The position numbers were made by a program, and so were the translations under genes. Below are positions 1 through 5,388 of a DNA stretch of 7,384 nucleotides, in pieces. Each line of letters begins with the position of its first letter. Within the stretch, counting starts at the first letter, position 1. This stretch comes from Actinomycetes bacterium (GTDB lineage Bacteria > Actinomycetota > Acidimicrobiia > Acidimicrobiales > Palsa-688): positions 1 through 7,384 of the forward strand of contig JAKAXG010000203.1 of assembly GCA_021827225.1 (NCBI GenBank). Reading direction: 5' to 3'. The notes beneath the pieces were generated by a model. The model saw only the letters and a list, made by a program, of their open reading frames with translations, ran no database searches and was not told the origin of the DNA.

Positions 1-31
1 GCACCTTTCCCTCCGGCATGCGCCACCAGTT

Positions 32-991
32 CTAGCCCTCCGGGGGTCCTCCCGGGGGGCGGGCCCGCTCCCGGGCGGGGCCCGCCGTGCCGGCCCCGGC
101 GCCGGGCGCCGGCCGGCGACCGCCCAGGTCGCCGGCCCTGGTCATGGTCACTATCGGGGAGCGGGCGATCAGCACCACTCCCACCACCATGGCCACCACC
201 CCGGCCAGCTCCACCGCCAGCAGCGGCCACCGCAGGCTCAGGTGCTCACCGTAGACGCCCACCCCGAAGGCGATCCCGGTCAGAGGTTCGGCCACCGTGG
301 TGGCGGGCAGTGACGCGTCGAGGGGCGCGGCCTCGAACGCCGACTGGTTCAGGAGCAGGGCCACCACCGCCACCGCCACCAGGGCGTAGGGGGGCCACGA
401 GGACAGCACCGTGAGCAGCCCGGAGGAGAACCCGACCTCGGTGCGCTGGGTGAGGGCGTCCTGCAGCCCGTAGAGGACCCCGGCCCCGATGGCCAGGTAG
501 GTGGCTTCGCGGTAGGACGAGGACCGGCGCCCGAGGCTGACCGCCACGCAGGTGACGAGGGCGATGGCGCCCACCGCGATCACCCAGTTGGGCCAGGGCA
601 GCTTGTCCGCCCGTCCCCCGTAGGGGTCGCCAGCGGTGACGAAGGCCGCCAGGCCGGCGATGAGCGCCACCGCCCCTACCCATTCCCGGCCCCCCAGCCG
701 GCGCTTGTGCCACACCGCCGAGAGGGGGAGGGCGAAGAGCACGTTGGTGGCCATGATGGGCTCGACCAGGGCCAGGCTCCCCCGGTCCAGGGCGGCGGCG
801 CCGAGCAGCTGGCCACCGACCATGGCGGCGATCCCGCCCAGCCACATGGGACGGCGGAGCAGTTGGCGCAGCAGCCGGAACGACAGGCGCTCGTCCGCCG
901 GCTCCTGCTCGGCCGCCTTCTGCTGCAGGACGAAGCCGACGGCGATGAGCAGCGCCCCGCCCAGACCGGTTCCAACCGCAGCCGGATGCAA
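32..991 (-). CDS. DMT-superfamily (NIPA/EamA-like) membrane transporter
   Basis: The 319-residue product is an integral inner-membrane protein, probably a small-molecule or metal-ion permease of the drug/metabolite transporter superfamily; the substrate cannot be told. I count about nine hydrophobic segments, near residues 5-23, 49-68, 76-93, 104-120, 135-153, 163-179, 191-217, 228-247 and 253-276. Segment 1 ends in LQQKAA, and the second half of the protein repeats the VEP/AEP pattern (VEPIMATN near 76-83, AEPLTG near 234-239), as expected for the internal duplication of DMT proteins. The last 40 residues are a Pro/Gly/Ala/Arg-rich tail that looks disordered; its DNA holds a 9-bp inverted repeat (58-66 and 78-86). 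The start is a TTG, the most upstream standard start after an in-frame TAG at 1001-1003, and no strong ribosome-binding site precedes it. The next in-frame ATG is residue 49, which would remove the first membrane segment. The superfamily call is firm; the substrate is unknown. Confidence 0.8.
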   Translation of the reverse strand: MHPAAVGTGLGGALLIAVGFVLQQKAAEQEPADERLSFRLLRQLLRRPMWLGGIAAMVGGQLLGAAALDRGSLALVEPIMATNVLFALPLSAVWHKRRLGGREWVGAVALIAGLAAFVTAGDPYGGRADKLPWPNWVIAVGAIALVTCVAVSLGRRSSSYREATYLAIGAGVLYGLQDALTQRTEVGFSSGLLTVLSSWPPYALVAVAVVALLLNQSAFEAAPLDASLPATTVAEPLTGIAFGVGVYGEHLSLRWPLLAVELAGVVAMVVGVVLIARSPIVTMTRAGDLGGRRPAPGAGAGTAGPARERARPPGGPPEG

Positions 992-1311
992 CGGCCGAAC
1001 CTACGCGGCCGGCGCTGGCCCCACCCGGATGAGCCGGCCAGGCCGGCGGGCACCACCCTCCACGACATCCAGGGCGGCGGGAGGGATCGGCGCGAAGGTC
1101 ACCCAGTCGACCTTCCCGTTCCCCCGGGTTCCTAACGGTCAGCGGCCCCGAGCGTCCCCGGCCCGCCCCACCGTCCCGGGCCGCCCCGCCCGGCCGTCCC
1201 GGCCGGGGGCGCCGTGACACCGGGCCGGCGCCGGGTAGATGGGGCGGGACCGAACTCGATCGAGCGGAGAACGTTGGAATCGCGCCTGGTAGTCACGCCG
1301 GTGGGCCGGGG
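992..1311. other. Divergent intergenic region, extremely GC-rich
   Basis: This stretch separates the minus-strand DMT gene from the plus-strand MFS gene, so both promoters should lie here, but I cannot point to a convincing -35/-10 pair for either. The part from about 1140 to 1250 is nearly pure G+C and contains an 8-bp stem with a 3-base loop (1189-1196 and 1200-1207). A perfect 10-bp palindrome, CTCGATCGAG, lies at 1255-1264, about 50 bases before the MFS start, and could be an operator. A possible 33-codon minus-strand reading frame (1001-1102) is listed as a finding only. No RNA gene was recognised. Confidence 0.6.
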
Positions 1312-2946
1312 GTGACCTCTACCCGACTGGACCGGCTGCAGGAGCACCTGCCCGCCTGGCTGGTGGAGCGGGCCCGCTCCGGAGCGGAGACGATGACCGA
1401 CAAGCTCGGCGGCCCGGCCCGCCGGCGGGTCATCATCATCCTGGCCCTGATCCTGGCCCTCGACAGCGCCGACAAGGGTGCCGTCGGCGCCATGGCCCCC
1501 CAGCTCGAGGCGTCGTTCGGTATCGGGAACCTGGACATCGGGATCCTGGCCACGGCGTCGTCGCTGATCGGCGCGGCGGCCAGCCTGCCCATGGGTGTCC
1601 TCTCCGACAAGACCAGGCGGGTGCGCCTGCTCGAGATCAGCATCGTCGTCTGGTCGGTGGCCGAGGCGGTGAGCGGCTTCTCCAACTCGTTCATCATGCT
1701 GCTGCTGACCCGCCTGGCCCTCGGGGCGATCACCGCCACCGCCGGCCCGGCGATCGGGTCGCTGACAGGGGACTTCTTCCCGGCCGCCGAGCGCTCGCGC
1801 ATCTACGGTTTCATCCTCACCGGCGAGCTGCTCGGCGCCGGGGGCGGCCTGCTGATCTCGGGCGACATCGGCGCGGCCATCGGCTGGCGGGCCGGGTTCA
1901 TCGTGCTGGCCCTGCCCAGCCTGGCGCTGGCCTGGGTGGTGCACCGCTACCTGCCCGAACCGGCCCGGGGCGGGCAGAGCTGGATCGAGGTGGGCGCCGA
2001 GGAGATCGCCACCGCGGAGGAGGCCGGGGACGGACCGGACCGGGTGCAGGCGGCCGCCGCGGGCGGGGGGCTCGGTTGCGGCCAACCCGACGCCGAGGCC
2101 ATGCCCCTCCAGCGGGTGGAGGAGCTCGACATCGACCCGAACCCAGAGACGGTCATACACGACGACCCCGACCGGATGGGGATCCTCGACGCGCTGAGAT
2201 GGGTCCTCAAGGTCAGGACCAACGTGCTGCTCATCGTGTCGTCCGCCCTCGGTTACTTCTTCTACGCCGGGCTGAAGAGCTTCGCCGTCATCTTCGCCCG
2301 GGGCCAGTACGGCATCAGCGAATCCATCGCCACCCTTCTGGCGGTCGCCGTGGGCGCCGCCGCCATCGCCGGCATCATCATGGGCGGACGGTTGGCGGAC
2401 GGATGGCTGGGGAAGGGGCGGGTGGACGCCCGCCTGATCGTCGCCGGTATCGGCTACCTGGCGGCCGCCTTGATATTCATACCGGCGCTGCTCACCCACA
2501 ACCTGGTCCTGGCCCTGCCGCTGGTGGCCGTGGCCGCGGCCGCCCTGTCAGGGCCGAACTCGCCCGGCGACGCCGCCCGCCTGGATGTGGTCCCGTCCCG
2601 GATGTGGGGGCGCACCGAAGCCATCCGGACGTTCCTGCGCACCCTGCTGGAGGCGTTCGCGCCCCTCCTGTTCGGCTTCGTGTCGCAGATGTTGGGCAGC
2701 CCCGGCCAGGTCAACCTGGGCTCGGGGGTGAACAACAGAGCGGCCCAGGTCTCAGCCGCCTCCGCCCACGGGCTGTCCCTCACGTTCCTGGTGATGCTGG
2801 TCCCCCTGGCCGCCAGCGGGTACTTCGTGCTGCGGGCCCGCCGCTCCTACCCGACCGACGTGGCCTCGGCGGCCGAGTCGGAGAGGGAGATTTCCTCCGG
2901 CGGGGCGCCCGGCTCGGAGATGGCCGTGGGCACCGACCCGGCGTGA
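1312..2946 (+). CDS. MFS transporter, spinster-like, with acidic central loop
   Basis: The 544-residue product is a 12-helix secondary transporter of the inner membrane. It starts its first helix with LDSADKGAVGAMAP (residues 50-63), the LDR-x3-G-x2-AP style of spinster-like carriers. The loop between helices 2 and 3 holds motif A (G95 to D99, then TRR), and the matching loop 8-9 has GGRLADG (358-364). Helices lie roughly at 40-60, 74-96, 106-124, 128-148, 165-187, 192-212, 303-327, 338-361, 374-392, 394-415, 438-460 and 486-508. The stretch 213-302 is a long acidic cytoplasmic linker between the two six-helix halves. The GTG start at 1312 is chosen because codons 1-27 already show the G/C-ending bias of the gene; an ATG at 1393 (residue 28), eight bases after GGAG at 1381-1384, is a good alternative and would also keep all helices. 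The substrate is unknown. The gene ends 13 bases from the convergent gene at 2960. Confidence 0.87.
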   Translation: MTSTRLDRLQEHLPAWLVERARSGAETMTDKLGGPARRRVIIILALILALDSADKGAVGAMAPQLEASFGIGNLDIGILATASSLIGAAASLPMGVLSDKTRRVRLLEISIVVWSVAEAVSGFSNSFIMLLLTRLALGAITATAGPAIGSLTGDFFPAAERSRIYGFILTGELLGAGGGLLISGDIGAAIGWRAGFIVLALPSLALAWVVHRYLPEPARGGQSWIEVGAEEIATAEEAGDGPDRVQAAAAGGGLGCGQPDAEAMPLQRVEELDIDPNPETVIHDDPDRMGILDALRWVLKVRTNVLLIVSSALGYFFYAGLKSFAVIFARGQYGISESIATLLAVAVGAAAIAGIIMGGRLADGWLGKGRVDARLIVAGIGYLAAALIFIPALLTHNLVLALPLVAVAAAALSGPNSPGDAARLDVVPSRMWGRTEAIRTFLRTLLEAFAPLLFGFVSQMLGSPGQVNLGSGVNNRAAQVSAASAHGLSLTFLVMLVPLAASGYFVLRARRSYPTDVASAAESEREISSGGAPGSEMAVGTDPA

Positions 2947-2959
2947 GAGCCGGGACGGT

Positions 2960-3388
2960 TCAGGAGAAAAGTCCCAGCCCCTTGCCGGCCGGGCTCTCCC
3001 CGGGGGATCCGGCCATTCCGCCCACACCGAAGCGGTAACCCCGGTCGAGGACCCCGAGACCGTCGATCAGCTCGGGGTAGCAGCCGGCGTCGAAGGCCCT
3101 GATGAACTTCGACGCCGCCAGGGGGAGGGTGACCACCACCGGGAGGTGGTAGCCGGTACGGAACAGCCGTACCGACCTCTCCTTGACCACGATCCGCCGG
3201 ATCGAGGCCTCGGTGCCGATCACCGCCTGCAGATAGCGGGCGAGGACGCACTCGCTGACCTCGGCCGGGATCCCGCGGGCTCCCTCGGCGGCCAGGGACC
3301 CGGCGATGTCGCCGGGAGAGCTTCCCATGGACTCCACGTGACGCCGGACTGACCGGCGTAGCTCACGGCTACTCAACTCATGACTCAT
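2960..3388 (-). CDS. Conserved-looking small protein of unknown function
   Basis: The 142-residue product has no signal peptide or membrane helix, so it is probably cytoplasmic. I do not recognise a named family. The N-terminal half is helical and basic (SSRELRRSVRRHVESMG, residues 6-22). Then comes a segment with SPGDIAGSL (24-32), GARGIP (37-41 region), a single Cys (47) and LARYLQAVIG. Residues 63-93 alternate like beta strands (IRRIVVKERSVRLF, then VVVTLPL). The part around 95-108 reads KFIRAFDAGCYPELID, and the last 25 residues are Gly-rich. The layout resembles small actinobacterial hypothetical proteins I have seen, but that is memory only. The ATG at 3386-3388 is preferred because GGAG lies six bases upstream; an in-frame extension to 3439 has no such site. 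The gene is convergent with the MFS gene and divergent from the muramidase gene. Confidence 0.7.
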   Translation of the reverse strand: MSHELSSRELRRSVRRHVESMGSSPGDIAGSLAAEGARGIPAEVSECVLARYLQAVIGTEASIRRIVVKERSVRLFRTGYHLPVVVTLPLAASKFIRAFDAGCYPELIDGLGVLDRGYRFGVGGMAGSPGESPAGKGLGLFS

Positions 3389-3394
3389 ATCGAG

Positions 3395-3398
3395 CTCC
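3395..3398 (-). promoter_or_regulatory. Shine-Dalgarno GGAG for the 142-residue protein
   Basis: On the minus strand GGAG is followed by six bases and then the ATG at 3388. A second AGGAG-type stretch lies just upstream (3400-3404). This fixes the start at 3388 rather than the longer frame opening at 3439. Confidence 0.6.
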
Positions 3399-3661
3399 GC
3401 TCCTGCCAGACCAATCGGGTTTCGGCGTTCCGGTGCCAACCAGCTACCCGCTGTCGACGCCCAGAACCAGTCGTACTCCTTCGGGGCCTGACCCGCCCGG
3501 AAAAATGTTCACCCGGCCTTCTCTCAACTCCAGCCTGGCCGGTCGACGTTCTGAGCGGTCGAGTCGGGGACTCGGTGTAGCCCAGTTCAAGGTGGCGTCC
3601 GCTTGCGCCGATGCCTTCCCCGGAAAGGGAGCCACAACTCGACGCGGGCGCGGATCGCGGC

Positions 3662-3666
3662 GGAGG
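3662..3666 (+). promoter_or_regulatory. Shine-Dalgarno GGAGG for the secreted muramidase
   Basis: GGAGG is separated by eight bases from the GTG at 3675-3677. It decides the start: the frame is open up to an ATG at 3603, but those 24 extra codons give a Cys- and Arg-rich sequence in front of the signal peptide and lack a comparable site. Confidence 0.75.
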
Positions 3667-3674
3667 TAAGAGAA

Positions 3675-5279
3675 GTGAGTTTGAATCAGACGCGGCGCGT
3701 CACGCGCCGGTTCGGGGCCGTAGCCGGGCGCGTCACAGCGTCGGTAGCGGCGATGTCGGGGGCCGGCCTGGCGCTCGTGGTGGCCGGATCGGCAGACCCG
3801 GCTGCGGCCGCCACGGCCGCGTCGGTGACGCCGGGCTACTGGCTCGCCGCCGCCGATGGCGGCGTCTACAGCTACGACGCCCAGTGGCTGGGAGCGCTGC
3901 GCGGCACCCCCCTGAACCGTCCCATCGTCGGCGCCGCCGCCACCCCCGACGGCCAGGGCTACTGGATGGTCGGCTCCGACGGCGGGGTGTTCAGCTACGG
4001 CGACGCCCACTTCTACGGCTCCACCGGCGGCATCCGGCTCAACCAGCCCATCGTCGGCATGGCCGCCGATCCGGCCACCGGGGGCTACTGGATGGTCGCG
4101 GCCGACGGCGGGGTGTTCTCCTACAACGCCCCGTTCCTGGGATCCACCGGCGGCATGCGGCTCAACCAGCCCATCGTCGGCATGGCCCCCACCCCCGACG
4201 GGCAGGGCTACTGGCTGGTGGCCGCCGACGGCGGCATCTTCGCTTTCGGCGACGCCCGCTTCTACGGCTCCACCGGCGGCATCCACCTCAACCAGCCCAT
4301 CGTCGGCATGGCCGCCACCCCCGACGGTCACGGCTACTGGCTGGTGGCCCGCGACGGCGGCATCTTCAGCTACGGCGACGCCCAGTTCTTCGGCTCCACC
4401 GGGGGCATGAGGCTGGCCAAGCCGATCATCGGCATGGCCGCCACCAGCGACGGCCGCGGGTACTGGCTGGCGGCCGCGGACGGAGGCGTCTTCACCTTCG
4501 GCGACGCCCCGTTCCTCGGCTCGGCCGGGGCGTCCGGCAGCCCGATCCCGTTCACGGCGATCATGGCCACCACCCACGGCAGTGTCGGGGCCACCCACGG
4601 CGACGGCATGCCGCTGCCGGGCACCATCGGCTACGACGTCTCCCGCTGGCAGTGCGGGGGCCTGCCGGCACCGCGCAACTTCGCCGTGGTGCAGGTCTCC
4701 GGCGGTTCGATCGACGGCGGCCCCAACCCCTGCTACGCCCAGCAGGCGGCCTGGGCCGGCCAGAACATGTCGGCCTACATATTCGGCGACCACCTCCCCT
4801 CGCCGGCACCGCCGGAGTCGCTCAGCGGCCCGGGCGGAATCTGCAACGGCAACACCACCTGCCAGGGCTACAACTTCGGCTACTACTGGGCCCGCCACTG
4901 GGTGGCCTACTCCCAGAGCGTGGGGGTCGACCCGGCGTTCTGGTGGCTGGACGTGGAAACCGGGTACTGGTCGTCGGACCTGACCACCAACGCCGCGGTC
5001 ATCCGGGGGGCCATCGACGGTCTGCACTCGACCGGCGCCGGCGCCGGGATCTACTCCACCTCCTACCAGTGGCCCCGGATCGCCGGGTCCCTGACCTTCC
5101 CGGGCATACCCATCTGGGCGGCCGGCGCCGACTACGTGACCGGCGACGCCTACTCGGCGACGGCGTTCTGCACCAACGGCGGGTTCTCCTTCGCCGGCGG
5201 GAGGATGACCCTCGTGCAGTACGGCTACGGGGTGGCCGGCGGGCCGGCCCAGTACGACCCCGACTACGCCTGCGGCTGA
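3675..5279 (+). CDS. Secreted G-Y-W repeat protein with GH25-like muramidase domain
   Basis: The 534-residue product is probably exported and cuts, or at least binds, peptidoglycan. Residues 1-47 form a long signal peptide: a basic start (RRVTRRF), a hydrophobic core around 23-40 and an Ala-rich end with likely cleavage near 44-48. Residues 54-300 are six repeats of 41-42 residues, each with GYW[LM] then DGG[VI]-F/Y-S/T-Y/F and a GSTGG-type turn (GYW at 54, 95, 137, 178, 220 and 262); a beta-propeller is a reasonable guess. The C-terminal domain (about 317-534) begins IGYDVSRWQ with D321, carries WWLDVETG with D426 and E428, and ends LVQYGYG...QYDPDYA. These match the placement of the catalytic Asp and the D-x-E pair of GH25 lysozymes (N-acetylmuramidases), so activity looks retained. 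Six cysteines (327, 353, 390, 396, 499, 533) fall in this domain and could form disulphides outside the cell. A DUF1906-like relative of GH25 is the main alternative. The repeat role, perhaps envelope or polysaccharide binding, is inference. Confidence 0.82.
   Translation: MSLNQTRRVTRRFGAVAGRVTASVAAMSGAGLALVVAGSADPAAAATAASVTPGYWLAAADGGVYSYDAQWLGALRGTPLNRPIVGAAATPDGQGYWMVGSDGGVFSYGDAHFYGSTGGIRLNQPIVGMAADPATGGYWMVAADGGVFSYNAPFLGSTGGMRLNQPIVGMAPTPDGQGYWLVAADGGIFAFGDARFYGSTGGIHLNQPIVGMAATPDGHGYWLVARDGGIFSYGDAQFFGSTGGMRLAKPIIGMAATSDGRGYWLAAADGGVFTFGDAPFLGSAGASGSPIPFTAIMATTHGSVGATHGDGMPLPGTIGYDVSRWQCGGLPAPRNFAVVQVSGGSIDGGPNPCYAQQAAWAGQNMSAYIFGDHLPSPAPPESLSGPGGICNGNTTCQGYNFGYYWARHWVAYSQSVGVDPAFWWLDVETGYWSSDLTTNAAVIRGAIDGLHSTGAGAGIYSTSYQWPRIAGSLTFPGIPIWAAGADYVTGDAYSATAFCTNGGFSFAGGRMTLVQYGYGVAGGPAQYDPDYACG
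3834..4574 (+). repeat. Six tandem 123-126-bp in-frame coding repeats
   Basis: Within the secreted muramidase gene the G-Y-W units recur every 123 or 126 bases. The central copies are close to identical at DNA level: the same 27-base block occurs at 4038-4064, 4161-4187 and 4287-4313. The first and the last copies have diverged more; the sixth loses the GSTGG turn (GSAGAS) and shades into a linker. The pattern indicates growth by internal duplication and leaves scope for copy-number change by recombination. Confidence 0.9.
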
Positions 5280-5296
5280 CCGGCTGACCGGCTGAC
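5273..5296 (+). repeat. Three perfect tandem copies of CGGCTGAC
   Basis: The 8-mer starts in the last codons of the muramidase gene and its first copy holds that gene's TGA (5277-5279). As the unit length is not a multiple of three, the next copies put TGA at 5285-5287 and 5293-5295, one in each of the other two forward frames. The third one also closes the helicase frame upstream of its start. A partial fourth unit, CGGC, follows. Confidence 0.9.
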
Positions 5297-5388
5297 CGGC
5301 GGGTCGCCCCGGGGCGCCGTCCGGGGGTGGGCGGGGGCGTGGCAGACTTCTGGACCCCCCTTCCTCTTCCCGTGCATCTGTCCCCACC

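Larger units (their letters stand above)
3389..3674. other. Divergent intergenic region and muramidase leader
   Basis: This 286-base region should carry the promoters of the minus-strand 142-residue protein gene and the plus-strand muramidase gene. Its composition is less extreme than the flanking genes, with short A-rich stretches around 3500-3505. I see no promoter pair good enough to call. A perfect 6-bp stem with a GGG loop (3560-3565 and 3569-3574) lies about 100 bases before the muramidase start. Short open frames here on both strands have neither good start sites nor protein-like composition. Confidence 0.5.

Noticed and set aside
636..1217. Plus-strand open frame of 193 codons opposite the DMT gene
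   Set aside because: It is antisense to clear membrane segments and is rich in Arg, Pro and Ser with no recognisable domain.
1132..2499. Minus-strand open frame of 455 codons
   Set aside because: It lies opposite the MFS gene, whose helices and motifs are clear; the antisense product is low-complexity, rich in Gly, Asp, Gln and His.
3389..3439. 17-residue N-terminal extension of the 142-residue protein
   Set aside because: The ATG at 3388 has a well-spaced GGAG while the upstream start has none, and the extra residues (rich in Arg, Pro and Gly) do not look like part of the domain.
3481..3674. c-di-AMP riboswitch ahead of the muramidase gene
   Set aside because: Expected by association with wall hydrolases, but the conserved core could not be found by eye, so it is kept only as a region to test.
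3681..3713. Twin-arginine (Tat) signal in the muramidase leader
   Set aside because: Two Arg pairs are present, but neither is followed by the hydrophobic residues of the Tat consensus; a Sec signal is the simpler reading.
3611..5287. Second plus-strand frame over the muramidase gene
   Set aside because: The product is dominated by Arg, Gly and His repeats, typical of a shifted frame in high-GC repeat DNA.
5305..5316. Palindrome CGCCCCGGGGCG as a terminator of the muramidase gene
   Set aside because: It has no loop in the middle and no T-run, so a stable hairpin would be short; such GC palindromes are frequent by chance here.
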